Assembly: GCA_938003835.1 (NCBI GenBank)
Contig: CALKXJ010000013.1
Span: 1-64,000, forward strand
DNA from: an uncultured Bryobacteraceae bacterium
GTDB taxonomy: Bacteria; Acidobacteriota; Terriglobia; Bryobacterales; Bryobacteraceae
Length of the DNA stretch: 64,000 nucleotides
Reading direction: 5' to 3'
Shown: piece by piece, positions 52,089 to 60,522 of the stretch
Layout: every line of letters starts with the position of its first letter
Numbering within the stretch: position 1 is the first letter of the stretch
Notes under the pieces: generated by a model
Databases searched by the model: none
The model's input: the letters and a program-made list of their open reading frames with translations, nothing else
Told to the model about the DNA's origin: nothing
Translations under genes and position numbers: made by a program

Positions 52089-52624
52089 CGGTTCCTCCGC
52101 TCCAGCCACTGCCGGAACTTGATCCGGGCATTGGCGATGTGCGAGCGCACCGTCGCCTGGGAGCAGTTCAACCGGCGCGCCACCTCGGCCGCCGGCAAGC
52201 CCTCGAGATCGCGCAACACCAGCGCCAGCCGCTCGCGTTCGGTGAGCACCTGCAATCCCTCTTCGAGAAACAGCCGGCGTTCGGAGCGGAGCAGAACCTG
52301 CTCCGGGCTTTCTTCGGGCGGCGAGGCCAACGGCTCGACGAGGGCTTCCACGTCCAGGAATTCGGCGCGGCTGGTGCGCCGGAGAAAGTCGATCGCGGTG
52401 TTGGTGGCGATCCGGGACAGCCAGTGCGCCGCCTTCTTCGGGTCCTTCAGTTGCTCCTCGCGCTGGAGCGCCTTGATGAAGGTCTCCTGCGTGAGGTCCT
52501 GCGCATCGTCCACATTGCCCACGATGCGGTAGATCTGGACGAAGATCCGGCGCAGGTTCTCGGCAATGAACCGGCTGCGGCGCTCGGCCGCCTCCGCCAG
52601 CACCGGGGGCAGGGTATCGCTCAT
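52085..52624 (-). CDS. RNA polymerase sigma factor, ECF family
   Basis: 179 residues. Region 2 spans FIAENLRRIFVQIYRIVGNVDDAQDLTQETF, with the DDAQDLTQETF sequence typical of ECF sigma factors, and WLSRIATNTAIDFLRR. Region 4 ends in LPAAEVARRLNCSQATVRSHIANAR, a helix-turn-helix. The ATG at 52624 has GAAGAAGG directly upstream; 14 extra residues would be added from an earlier ATG lacking such a site. Followed by its anti-sigma factor and an exported protein, a usual module for envelope signalling. Confidence 0.88.
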   Translation of the reverse strand: MSDTLPPVLAEAAERRSRFIAENLRRIFVQIYRIVGNVDDAQDLTQETFIKALQREEQLKDPKKAAHWLSRIATNTAIDFLRRTSRAEFLDVEALVEPLASPPEESPEQVLLRSERRLFLEEGLQVLTERERLALVLRDLEGLPAAEVARRLNCSQATVRSHIANARIKFRQWLERRNR

Positions 52625-52780
52625 CCTTCTTCGAGCACGTCCCCGGACTGCGGCTGCCGCGATCATGTCCTACTAGGAATGACGCTGGCGCGCCCGAAGC
52701 GTGGAACCGATCGCGGTCGCAGGCCTCCGGGGGCCGCACGGGCACCCCTCCCCATGATAACGAAGCCGTCCGGCGGCCTC

Positions 52781-52835
52781 AAAAAAGGCGAAGGCCGCGC
52801 GCCCCCGAATTGCCCTGGAGCGGGAACGCGCGGCC
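52781..52835 (-). terminator. Candidate intrinsic terminator after the small exported peptide gene
   Basis: Minus-strand arms GGCCGCGCG (52835-52827) and CGCGCGGCC (52801-52793) enclose a 25-base loop, followed by TTCGCC and six T (52786-52781). The loop is long and the T run starts six bases after the stem, so the call is moderate. Confidence 0.45.
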
Positions 52836-52852
52836 GGTTGACCCTTTACCGC

Positions 52853-53089
52853 TTACCGCCGCCCGGCGCGCCGGCCCTGGTTCGGCGGGGTGTGGATCGG
52901 GCCCGAGCCGTCCTGCGGGCCGGTCCGGTGGCCGCGCTTGGCGCCCGGTCCCGTGCCGTCGCGCTTGGGAACGCCGCCCGTCGGGCAGTTGGGGCAGGTG
53001 CCCGGGGCAGGAGCGTTCTGAGCCATCACCGCGCCGGAAGCCGGCATCATCAGCCCGGCGGTCATCAGTGTGAGGAATCGCCTTCGCAT
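52853..53089 (-). CDS. Small exported Gly/Pro/Thr-rich peptide
   Basis: 78 residues. A signal peptide (RRRFLTLMTAGLMMPASGAVMA) resembles a twin-arginine/Sec signal. The mature part of about 55 residues contains one CPNC pair and repeated RDGTGPGAK, GHRTGP and DGSGPIHTP phrases, reminiscent of short DUF5320-like peptides. The Cys pair may bind metal. The ATG at 53089 is chosen because only this start gives a signal peptide. Function unknown. Confidence 0.6.
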   Translation of the reverse strand: MRRRFLTLMTAGLMMPASGAVMAQNAPAPGTCPNCPTGGVPKRDGTGPGAKRGHRTGPQDGSGPIHTPPNQGRRAGRR

Positions 53090-53268
53090 GACGTTTGTTT
53101 CAACCTCCGATTCGGAGAAAGGCAGGCTCGGCGCCAATGTCGTCACCCTTCCCAAGTCATTAAAAACAATAGCCAAGAACGCTAGGCGTCCATTTCCGCC
53201 GCGCAGTCTCTGCACAGCAGAGACCCTGCGGCCCGCAACCATTGCGCTGCGGTTAGGTTTCGGCGCCT

Positions 53269-54996
53269 TCAGTGCGCCGCCGAGGCCGCCTCGAGCAGCC
53301 CCCGGTGGATCTCGCGAAAGCGCGCCGGCTCCCGCACGTACTCAGTGAAGCTCTGGACCGCCTCGGCGGCAATTCGCCGCGCGGCCGCGGCATCGCGGCC
53401 GGCGAGCGCCCGCAGCAGCCCGTAATCGTCGATGCCCTCGCGCATCTGCTCGAGCCGGATCGAGCTCGAAAAGGTGCGCCGCAGCCGGTTCGGGTAGACG
53501 ATATAGGCGTCGCCGGGCGGAAGATACGTGCGGCCTTCATTGATCACCGGCTGCGTATCCTTGAACGGCTCCGGGCCCCAGTAGTTGCCGCCCCAGTGCA
53601 GAAATCCTTTGAAGTCGTGCTTGAAGTTGATCCAGTGCAGCAAGCGGGTCTTGAGCAGCGAATAGTCGATGAAGCGGTTCATGTAGCGGCCCCGAGGACT
53701 GAGCGCGGTGTAGAACCAGACCTCGCCGCCGCGCTTCCCATGCGCCTCGAGTACATCCAGCCTGTCATCGAAGGTGCCAAGCTGCGGCACCCAGATATCC
53801 ACCGTCTTCTCCATGAAGCCGAGATCCTGCCGGGCGCCCACCGGCTCGATCGTGCGCACGCCCGGCATCAGGCGCCGCACCAGCTCCGCGGTTTCCACAA
53901 AGCCCTCGCGCTCCCACTCGTGCGGCTCATCCAGGATGCCCTGGAGATAGAGCTTCGTCCAGCCGCGCCGCTCGAGCAGGCGGTGGAGCTCCGGCAGGAA
54001 TGCCCGCAGGAACGCCTGCGCTCTGGGATCGGTGCGCTCCAGATCGCGCTGAACCGCCCGGCCGCCCTCGACCACCCAGGCGCGGACCATCAGCGGGGCG
54101 TTGCGGACCCTCTGCCGATGCATAAGGTTGCCGCCTTCGATCGGCCCGGGCACGCCCGCTGCCTGAAACGTCTCCACGAACCGCTCGAAGTTGCTGAAAT
54201 CGTAGCGAAGCGTGCCTCCCACCACCTCCGGCTCCACCAGGCGCACCGGGTTGGCGCCGATCGAGGTCTGATAGTAACGGCCCATGAAGCCCGCGATGTT
54301 CCGCATCAGTTCCCACCAGGCGTCGCTATACTGCGCACAGCCGTAAAACTGCTGGAGGTGCGAGTCGCTCAGGTTGAAGTAATTCGTGATGTACAGCGGC
54401 ACCGGCGAGGGAACCGTGGCCGCGTGAACCCGCAGCCGGTAAGGGATCTGGGCGAGTGGCTCGGCGCCTTGCCGGAGGCGCAGCACTCCCCGGTAAAGAC
54501 CCGGCTCCTGATTGGCGGCGACGGTGACGGTGATCCAGACGGCACGGGTCTGGTTCTTCTTCACCGTGAGGGGGAACTCATCGAGCAGGGCGTCCGGAAA
54601 CAGCGCCGGGGCTTTCCGCACCAGCTCCTCCTCCGGCGTGTTCGGCGTGTTGGAGGTGACGACGACGTACTCCACCGAGCGCACGCTCACCGACTCGATG
54701 GGCATACCCGGGCCGGTGAGTGGCAGCGCGTCCACCGACAGATCGCCCACCGCCTCCCGGGCGCGCAACGCGAGCTGGATGCTCACGTGCGAGTTGCGCG
54801 CCGCGTCGAACTCCGCCCGCTCGAGCCGGCGGGCGCCGGCCGCATCTTCGGGGAAGACCTTCTCGAGCGCGTCGACGAACCAGTAGTCGAGCTTGGAGCG
54901 CCGGGCGCACGCACTCGAACCGGCAGCCAGCAGGAGGGCCGCAACCAGCGCGACACAGCGCCACCGGGGATGACCGCAGCAGGATCTCTCGTTCAC
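53269..54996 (-). CDS. DUF4091 family lipoprotein (glycoside hydrolase-like), second of a pair
   Basis: 575 residues with a lipoprotein-type signal (ALVAALLLAAGSSAC). The N-terminal half is beta-rich (about 35-190). A TIM-barrel-like DUF4091 domain follows with LYLQGILDEPHEW, FLHWGGNYWGPEPF and RLEQMREGIDDYGLLR. DUF4091 proteins are thought to be glycoside hydrolases acting on poly- or oligosaccharides; DEP in LDEP is a candidate catalytic acid. It overlaps its paralogue upstream by 4 bases, so both come from a tandem duplication in one operon. Confidence 0.8.
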   Translation of the reverse strand: MNERSCCGHPRWRCVALVAALLLAAGSSACARRSKLDYWFVDALEKVFPEDAAGARRLERAEFDAARNSHVSIQLALRAREAVGDLSVDALPLTGPGMPIESVSVRSVEYVVVTSNTPNTPEEELVRKAPALFPDALLDEFPLTVKKNQTRAVWITVTVAANQEPGLYRGVLRLRQGAEPLAQIPYRLRVHAATVPSPVPLYITNYFNLSDSHLQQFYGCAQYSDAWWELMRNIAGFMGRYYQTSIGANPVRLVEPEVVGGTLRYDFSNFERFVETFQAAGVPGPIEGGNLMHRQRVRNAPLMVRAWVVEGGRAVQRDLERTDPRAQAFLRAFLPELHRLLERRGWTKLYLQGILDEPHEWEREGFVETAELVRRLMPGVRTIEPVGARQDLGFMEKTVDIWVPQLGTFDDRLDVLEAHGKRGGEVWFYTALSPRGRYMNRFIDYSLLKTRLLHWINFKHDFKGFLHWGGNYWGPEPFKDTQPVINEGRTYLPPGDAYIVYPNRLRRTFSSSIRLEQMREGIDDYGLLRALAGRDAAAARRIAAEAVQSFTEYVREPARFREIHRGLLEAASAAH

Positions 54997-56672
54997 CGTA
55001 ATGCCTCCAGCAGCCGGCGCTGGAGCCGGCGGAATGTCTTCACGTCACGAACGTAGTCGTTGATGTGCGGAATGGCCTCGGCCGCCAGGCGGCGCGCCTC
55101 GACCGGATCGGCCCGCTCGAGCTCGCGCAGCAGTTCGTAGTCTTCGATGCCCTCCCGCATCGCCTCCAGCCGGATCGAACTCAGCACGGAGTTCCGCGCC
55201 GGATCGGGATAGACGATGGCATTGTCGCCGGCGGGCAGCAGCGTCCGGTTCTGGTTGATGACGAGCTGCACGTTGTCGAACGGCCGCGGGCCCCAGTAGT
55301 TGCCGCCCCAGTGCAGGAAGCCGGTAAAGTCGTGCCGGAAGTTGAACCAGTGCAGCAGGCGCACCTTGAGAAGCGCGAGGTCGATGAAGCGGTTCAGGTA
55401 CCGGCCCTGGGGCGCAATGCAGGTGTAAAACCAGGCCCGCCCGCCTTTGTCCACGTGTGCCCGGATCAGCTCGAAGCGGCGGTCAAAGCTGCCGAGCACG
55501 GGCACCCAGATATCGCACACGTCGGCGAAGAACCGTATGTCCTGGTCCAGGCCCACCGCGTCGATTGTCGGGATGCCGGGCAGGCTTTCGCGAATGATCC
55601 GGGCGTAACGCTGGTAGACAGGGGCTTCACGGTCATGCGGCTCGTCGTGGACGTGCTGGATGTAACGCTTCTCCCAGCCCTTCTCCTTGAGGTGGGCGTA
55701 TAGTGCGCCGAGAAAGCTCCGCAGGTACTGCTCGCCGCGGGCGTCCGAGGGCTCGAGCTCGCGCCGCACTGCCCGTCCGTTCTCCACCACCACGGCCGGC
55801 ACGGTCATCGGGGCATAGTAGCCCCCGCTGCGGCTGAGCAAGTGCCCGCCCTCGATGGTGCCGATGAGGCCCGCCCGCTCGAAGGTGGCCACCCAGCGGT
55901 CCAGCCGGGAAAAGTCCCAGCGGATGGCGCCGCCCGCCACCGTCGGCTGGGCCAGGCTCGTCACCGGCGTCAGGATCACGTTCTGGCGGCGCGCGGCCAT
56001 CACGCGCCCGATGTTTTCGAGCAGTCCCCAGTAGGCCTCCGAGTACTCCTCCTCGATTTTGTAGAAGCGGCGCAGATTCGACAGGCTGAAGTTGAACCAG
56101 TTGGTGACCTGAAGCTTCTGCTCGGCGGGCACCGCAGCAGCGTAGACGCGCACGGCAAAGGAGGCGGCCGCCGCTTCCGCGTCGGCGTCGAGGAAGCGGA
56201 TTCTGCCCCGGTAAAGGCCGGGACGGCTCTCGGGCGGCACACGCACCGTCAGCCAGACGGCGTAGGTGCGCCCGGCGGGCAGCTCGAAGGGGAACTCCTC
56301 GCGCAAGGGATCGGGAAATAGCGCGGGCGCGGCGCGGATCACTTCATCGAAGGGGGTGCCGGGCGGGTTCGAGCCGACCGGGACGTAGTCGACCCAGCGC
56401 GCCTGAACCTCGAGCTGCGCCTGCTCCCGTTGCGGTGGCTCCACCTCGACGCGCAACTTCGGCACGCCGCCGGCCGAGCGCACGGCGAACTGGAGGCTCA
56501 CATGCCCGTTGCGCGGCGCAGGCCACTCCCGTTCGCCCGTCTTGTTGGTTCCCGGGCGGTCGTCCGGAAAGACCTTCTCGAGCGCGTCGACCGGCCAGAC
56601 CTCCAGCCGCCCCCGGGGGCGGCAACCGGCGGCGAGCGCCAGCAGGCACAGCGCCGGCGCCCACCGCCGCAT
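54993..56672 (-). CDS. DUF4091 family lipoprotein (glycoside hydrolase-like), first of a pair
   Basis: 559 residues, clear paralogue of the downstream gene: DALEKVFP near the start, HVHDEPHDREAP, FLHWGGNYWGP and RLEAMREGIEDYELLR. The lipoprotein signal is RRWAPALCLLALAAGC. The ATG at 56672 gives this compact signal; an ATG at 56705 adds 11 residues and is also possible. A much longer frame from 57008 overlaps the divergent CoA-transferase promoter and was rejected. The intergenic region to the CoA-transferase gene holds a perfect palindrome (56717-56730). Confidence 0.78.
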   Translation of the reverse strand: MRRWAPALCLLALAAGCRPRGRLEVWPVDALEKVFPDDRPGTNKTGEREWPAPRNGHVSLQFAVRSAGGVPKLRVEVEPPQREQAQLEVQARWVDYVPVGSNPPGTPFDEVIRAAPALFPDPLREEFPFELPAGRTYAVWLTVRVPPESRPGLYRGRIRFLDADAEAAAASFAVRVYAAAVPAEQKLQVTNWFNFSLSNLRRFYKIEEEYSEAYWGLLENIGRVMAARRQNVILTPVTSLAQPTVAGGAIRWDFSRLDRWVATFERAGLIGTIEGGHLLSRSGGYYAPMTVPAVVVENGRAVRRELEPSDARGEQYLRSFLGALYAHLKEKGWEKRYIQHVHDEPHDREAPVYQRYARIIRESLPGIPTIDAVGLDQDIRFFADVCDIWVPVLGSFDRRFELIRAHVDKGGRAWFYTCIAPQGRYLNRFIDLALLKVRLLHWFNFRHDFTGFLHWGGNYWGPRPFDNVQLVINQNRTLLPAGDNAIVYPDPARNSVLSSIRLEAMREGIEDYELLRELERADPVEARRLAAEAIPHINDYVRDVKTFRRLQRRLLEALR

Positions 56673-56716
56673 GAATCTCAACCAGGTTGGCCTATGGTGC
56701 GGCATCACTGTTATTA

Positions 56717-56730
56717 GAGACGATCGTCTC
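56717..56730. promoter_or_regulatory. Perfect 14-base palindrome between divergent genes
   Basis: GAGACGATCGTCTC lies between the DUF4091 operon and the CoA-transferase operon, near a TAATAA box (minus strand, 56716-56711). It is a likely operator affecting one or both directions. No regulator gene is adjacent. Confidence 0.5.
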
Positions 56731-56771
56731 CGATATGGCAAGTCCGGCCGCTCGCGCGCCGCGAATCCGGC

Positions 56772-56780
56772 TGATATACT
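56772..56780 (+). promoter_or_regulatory. Extended -10 box of the CoA-transferase operon
   Basis: TG-A-TATACT, 41 bases before the GTG at 56821. GGCGGAGAGG gives a ribosome site. Confidence 0.5.
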
Positions 56781-56820
56781 GGGCGGGTTCCGGGGGGAGG
56801 TCCAGGCGGAGAGGGTGGCG

Positions 56821-58377
56821 GTGGAGAAGCCGATCGTAAGCGCCGGCGACGCCGCGCGTCTCATCGAGGACGGCCGCACTGTGGCCATCGGCGGCTCCGG
56901 CGCCGGCCACGCCATCCCGGACCTGCTGCTCCGCGCGCTGGGGCGCCGCTTCGCCGAAACGGGCCGGCCGCGCGCTCTCACGCTCCTGCACGCCTTCGGC
57001 GTCGGCAATCAGAAGGATCGCGGCCTCGAGCACATGGCCTTTGCCGGGATGTACCGCCGGGTGATCGGCGGCCACTGGTCCATGGCGCCGTCGATGGCGA
57101 AGCTCGCCGCTCAAAACGCCTTCGAGGCTTATTGCCTTCCCGCGGGGGTCATGGTGCAACTGTTTCACGCGGCGGCGGCCGGCAGTCCGGGGTGGCTCAC
57201 GCGCGTCGGGCTGCACACCTTCATCGACCCGCGCCTGGAGGGCGGCAAACTGAACGCCAAAGCGAAAGAGGACCTGGTGGAGTTGGTCCGCCGCGATGGC
57301 CAGGAGTACCTCTTCTATCGCACGGTGCCGATCGAGGTGGCGCTCCTGCACGCTTCGGAAGCCGACCCGGAAGGCAACCTGGGTATGAATCGCGAACCGG
57401 GCTTTTGGCACAACGGTGCGCTCGCCCAGGCGGCCAAGGCCTCGGGCGGCATCACCATCGCGGCGGTGCAGCGCCTGGTGCCGCGGCGGGGTATTCACCC
57501 CCGCGACGTGCGTGTGCCCGGCTGCTTCGTCGATTACCTGGTGCTCGACCCCGAGCAGGGCCAGACCTTCCAGACCCACTGGGAGCCCTCCTGGACCGGC
57601 GACGCGCTCAAACCCGAGGAAGAGTTCGGCGACTACCCCTTGAGCGTCCGCAAGGTGATCGCGCGCCGGGCGGCGCTCGAGCTCGCTCCCGGCGCCGTCC
57701 TCAACGTCGGCTTCGGCATTCCCGACGGCGTCGTGAAAGTGGCGCGCGAGCAGGGCTTGGCCGCCACCGTCGTGCCCACCATCGAGCACGGCCAGTTCGG
57801 CGGCATCCCGGCGGAAGGGCTGGATTTCGGCGCCATGTATAACCCGACGGCGATCGTCGAAACCGGCCACATGTTCGACTTCTATCATGGCCGCGGCGTC
57901 GACCAGTGCTATCTGGGCTTCCTCGAGATCGACCGCGAGGGCAACGTCAACGTCAGCAAGCTCGACGGCACCATCATCGGCACCGGCGGCTTCATCGACA
58001 TCTCGCAGGGCGCGCGCAAGTGCGTCTTCTGCGGAACGCTCTCGGTGCGGGCGCGCCTCGAGCTCGCTGGCGGCCGCATCCGGTATCTCGAACCGGGCCG
58101 GCCCAAGATCGTTCCCGCCGTCGCCCAGATCACCTTCAGCGGCCGCTATGCCCGCGAGCTCGGCCAGCAGGTGCTCTACGTCACCGAATCGGCCGTCTTC
58201 CGGCTCACCCCGGAGGGACTGCGCCTCGAGGAGATCGCGCCGGGGCTGGACGTCGAGCGCGACATCCTGCCGCAGATGGGTTTCCGGCCGCTCGTGGCCG
58301 AGCCTCTGCGGGAGATGCCCGAGGCCCTGTTCCGCGAGGAGCTCCTGCCGCGCGAGCTGTTCGCGAATTACCGATAA
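56821..58377 (+). CDS. Acyl-CoA:carboxylate CoA-transferase, fused alpha-beta type (YdiF-like)
   Basis: 518 residues. Family I CoA-transferase with both subunits in one chain, as in YdiF and propionate CoA-transferase. The N-terminal half has GGSGAGHAIPD in the CoA-binding region. The C-terminal half has GFGIPDGVV and the catalytic Glu322 in TIEHGQFGG, the position equivalent to ESGxxGG in relatives. LDGTIIGTGGFIDISQGAR is conserved near the end. It activates short organic acids (acetate, propionate, acetoacetate) by swapping CoA. The GTG at 56821 is favoured over 56815 by ribosome-site spacing. The crotonase gene follows 3 bases later. Confidence 0.88.
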   Translation: MEKPIVSAGDAARLIEDGRTVAIGGSGAGHAIPDLLLRALGRRFAETGRPRALTLLHAFGVGNQKDRGLEHMAFAGMYRRVIGGHWSMAPSMAKLAAQNAFEAYCLPAGVMVQLFHAAAAGSPGWLTRVGLHTFIDPRLEGGKLNAKAKEDLVELVRRDGQEYLFYRTVPIEVALLHASEADPEGNLGMNREPGFWHNGALAQAAKASGGITIAAVQRLVPRRGIHPRDVRVPGCFVDYLVLDPEQGQTFQTHWEPSWTGDALKPEEEFGDYPLSVRKVIARRAALELAPGAVLNVGFGIPDGVVKVAREQGLAATVVPTIEHGQFGGIPAEGLDFGAMYNPTAIVETGHMFDFYHGRGVDQCYLGFLEIDREGNVNVSKLDGTIIGTGGFIDISQGARKCVFCGTLSVRARLELAGGRIRYLEPGRPKIVPAVAQITFSGRYARELGQQVLYVTESAVFRLTPEGLRLEEIAPGLDVERDILPQMGFRPLVAEPLREMPEALFREELLPRELFANYR

Positions 58378-58380
58378 GTC

Positions 58381-59163
58381 ATGACCTACACGAACCTGCT
58401 CGTCGAAGTGAGCGAGCGCGTGGCGCTCGTCACGGTGAATCGTCCGGAGAAGCGGAACGCGCTCGACCGCGCCACATTCCTCGCTCTGGACGATTGCTTC
58501 ACACGCTTGGCCGAAGATCGCGAGGTGGGCGCGGTGATCCTCACCGGCGCGGGCGAGAAAGCCTTCGTCGCTGGGGCGGACATCACGAACCTTGCGGGTC
58601 TCGATGCCTTCGGCGCGCGCGAGTGGGCGGTGCTCGGCCAGCGCGTCTTCTCCCGGATCGAGCAGATGACGAAACCCGTCATCGCCGCCATCAACGGCTA
58701 CGCGCTTGGCGGCGGCCTCGAGCTGGCGCTGGCGTGCCATCTTCGCATCGCCGCCGAAGGCGCCCGCCTGGGCCTGCCGGAGCTCAAGCTCGGCATCATC
58801 CCGGGTAACGGTGGGACGCAGCGGCTGCCGCGCCTGGTGGGCAAGGGCCGCGCGCTCGAGATGATGCTGACGGGCGAACCGGTTTCGGCCGAGGAGGCCT
58901 GGCGAATCGGGCTGGTCAACCAGGTGGTGCCGCGGGGGCACCTGATCGAGGCGGCGCGCGCGATGGCGCGCAAGATCCTCACCAACGGGCCGCTCGCCGT
59001 CGGCATCTGCTTGCAGGCGGTGCACTACGGTCTCGAGATGCCCTTCGAGGCGGCGCTCGCCTGGGAGGCCTCCCAATCCGGCCTCGTCACGGGCACCGAG
59101 GACGCTCAGGAAGGCTTTCGCGCCTTTGTCGAGAAACGCCCGCCCGTCTTCCGCGGCCGGTAA
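58381..59163 (+). CDS. Enoyl-CoA hydratase/isomerase family (crotonase) protein
   Basis: 260 residues. The oxyanion-hole segments AGADITNLAG and ALGGGLELALACH are present, as are both catalytic Glu positions of enoyl-CoA hydratase (GLELA and LPELKLGIIPGNGG), so hydration of 2-enoyl-CoA is likely. Its substrate may be the product of an acyl-CoA dehydrogenase such as the one at 511-2742, but the two genes are far apart. It lies in the operon with the CoA-transferase. Confidence 0.88.
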   Translation: MTYTNLLVEVSERVALVTVNRPEKRNALDRATFLALDDCFTRLAEDREVGAVILTGAGEKAFVAGADITNLAGLDAFGAREWAVLGQRVFSRIEQMTKPVIAAINGYALGGGLELALACHLRIAAEGARLGLPELKLGIIPGNGGTQRLPRLVGKGRALEMMLTGEPVSAEEAWRIGLVNQVVPRGHLIEAARAMARKILTNGPLAVGICLQAVHYGLEMPFEAALAWEASQSGLVTGTEDAQEGFRAFVEKRPPVFRGR

Positions 59164-59195
59164 GCCTGCACCCGTACGAGCGTTGTGGTAAATCG

Positions 59196-60440
59196 ATGGA
59201 CATGCCAACCAATCGCCGCAGATTCCTCGCAGGCGCCGCGGCGGCGGCGCTTCCCGCCGCCTGTCGCCGCCAGCCGGCTTCACAGGGCCCCGACCCGAGC
59301 GAGGTCGACCGCGCCGCCCAGCAGCCCGTCTTGCGTCTGAACGGGCTCAACTCGCCTGTCATCATCGACTCGCTCCGCCTGCTCAGGAAGGATCGGGAGT
59401 ACTTCGTCCACGTGCGCTCGAAAGACGGCGCCGAAGGCATTTCCGTCACCAACCCGCCACGCGCCGACTACCTGCATCCGATCCTCAACCAGCTCGTGAT
59501 CCCGTTCTTCCTGGGGAAGGACGCGCGGGATCTCGAGAACCTGCTTTGGGAGCTCTACCGCTGGCACGACAACTACAAGCTTTACGGCCTGGCGCTATGG
59601 AGCCCGCAGGCCTGGGTGGAGTTCGCCATCCTGGACATGCTCGGCCGGATCCTGAACCGGCCGATGGGCGCGCTCCTCGGCGAGGTGCGGCGCAAGGAGG
59701 TGGCCATCTATGTGGCGAGCGGCCGGCGCGACACCACGCCCGAGCAGGAGATCGAGCACCTGCGCGCGCTGCTGGAAAAGTCTGGTGCGCGGGCTCTGAA
59801 GTTCCGTATCGGCGGCCGCATGAGTCGCAACGCCGATGCCATGCCCGGACGCACCGAGCGGCTGATCCCGCTGGTGCGGCAGAGCTTCGGAGATACCATC
59901 GACATCCACGCCGACTCGAACAGCTCCTACGACGCGCCGAACGCGATCCGCGTCGGGCGCCTGCTCGAGGAGGTCAAGGCGGTTTACTTCGAGGAGCCTT
60001 GTGAATTCGACCACCTGGAAGAGACCAAGCAGGTGGCCGACGCACTCGCCATCCCCGTGGCGGGCGGCGAACAGGAGTACAGCCACTGGCGCTTCCGGTG
60101 GATGATTCTCAACCGGGGCGTCGACATCGTCCAGCCGGATCTCCACTACTACGGCGGCATGATCCGCTCGATGCGCGTGGCCCGAATGGCCGACGTCGCG
60201 GGCATGCCCACCACGGTGCACATCTCCGGCGGCTTCGGCTTTGTCTACATGCTGCACTTCGCCTCGGCGGTGCGCGACCCTGGCGCCTATCAGGAGTACA
60301 AGCTCGGCACCGAGCGTTATAACGCCTGGTTCGAGCCGCCCATCACGGTTCGGGAGGGCCGAATGAGCGTGCCGGAGGGGCCGGGCGTGGGAATACGCGA
60401 TCTCAAAGGGCTGCTCGAAGGCGCCACCGTGGTGGCTTGA
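59196..60440 (+). CDS. Mandelate racemase/muconate lactonizing enzyme family protein (enolase superfamily), Tat-exported
   Basis: 414 residues. The N-terminus NRRRFLAGAAAAALPAAC carries a twin-arginine motif and a possible lipid-attachment Cys. The barrel keeps a KFRIGG base region, metal ligands Asp (DIHADSNS), Glu (FEEPCEF) and Glu (VAGGEQE), and a later VQPDLHYYGG and HISGG. Reactions in the family include racemisation and dehydration of sugar acids. Substrate is unknown. It starts 32 bases after the crotonase gene. Confidence 0.82.
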   Translation: MDMPTNRRRFLAGAAAAALPAACRRQPASQGPDPSEVDRAAQQPVLRLNGLNSPVIIDSLRLLRKDREYFVHVRSKDGAEGISVTNPPRADYLHPILNQLVIPFFLGKDARDLENLLWELYRWHDNYKLYGLALWSPQAWVEFAILDMLGRILNRPMGALLGEVRRKEVAIYVASGRRDTTPEQEIEHLRALLEKSGARALKFRIGGRMSRNADAMPGRTERLIPLVRQSFGDTIDIHADSNSSYDAPNAIRVGRLLEEVKAVYFEEPCEFDHLEETKQVADALAIPVAGGEQEYSHWRFRWMILNRGVDIVQPDLHYYGGMIRSMRVARMADVAGMPTTVHISGGFGFVYMLHFASAVRDPGAYQEYKLGTERYNAWFEPPITVREGRMSVPEGPGVGIRDLKGLLEGATVVA

Positions 60441-60449
60441 GCGATCGAC

Positions 60450-60455
60450 TATACT
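60450..60455 (+). promoter_or_regulatory. Candidate -10 box of the tandem-cupin gene
   Basis: TATACT, about 67 bases before the ATG at 60523, which has a perfect AGGAGG. No clear -35 is visible. Confidence 0.35.
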
Positions 60456-60522
60456 AAAGCGGGACAGGATTGGTGACAAAGAGATCCTGTCCGGCCGGCC
60501 GGCCCGGCGGAAAGGAGGTTTC

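Noticed and set aside
53272-55056. 594-codon plus-strand open frame opposite DUF4091
   Set aside because: Antisense shadow of a gene with conserved barrel motifs.
56692-59283. 863-codon minus-strand open frame opposite the CoA-transferase and crotonase genes
   Set aside because: Shadow frame without motifs, and it would span the divergent promoter region.
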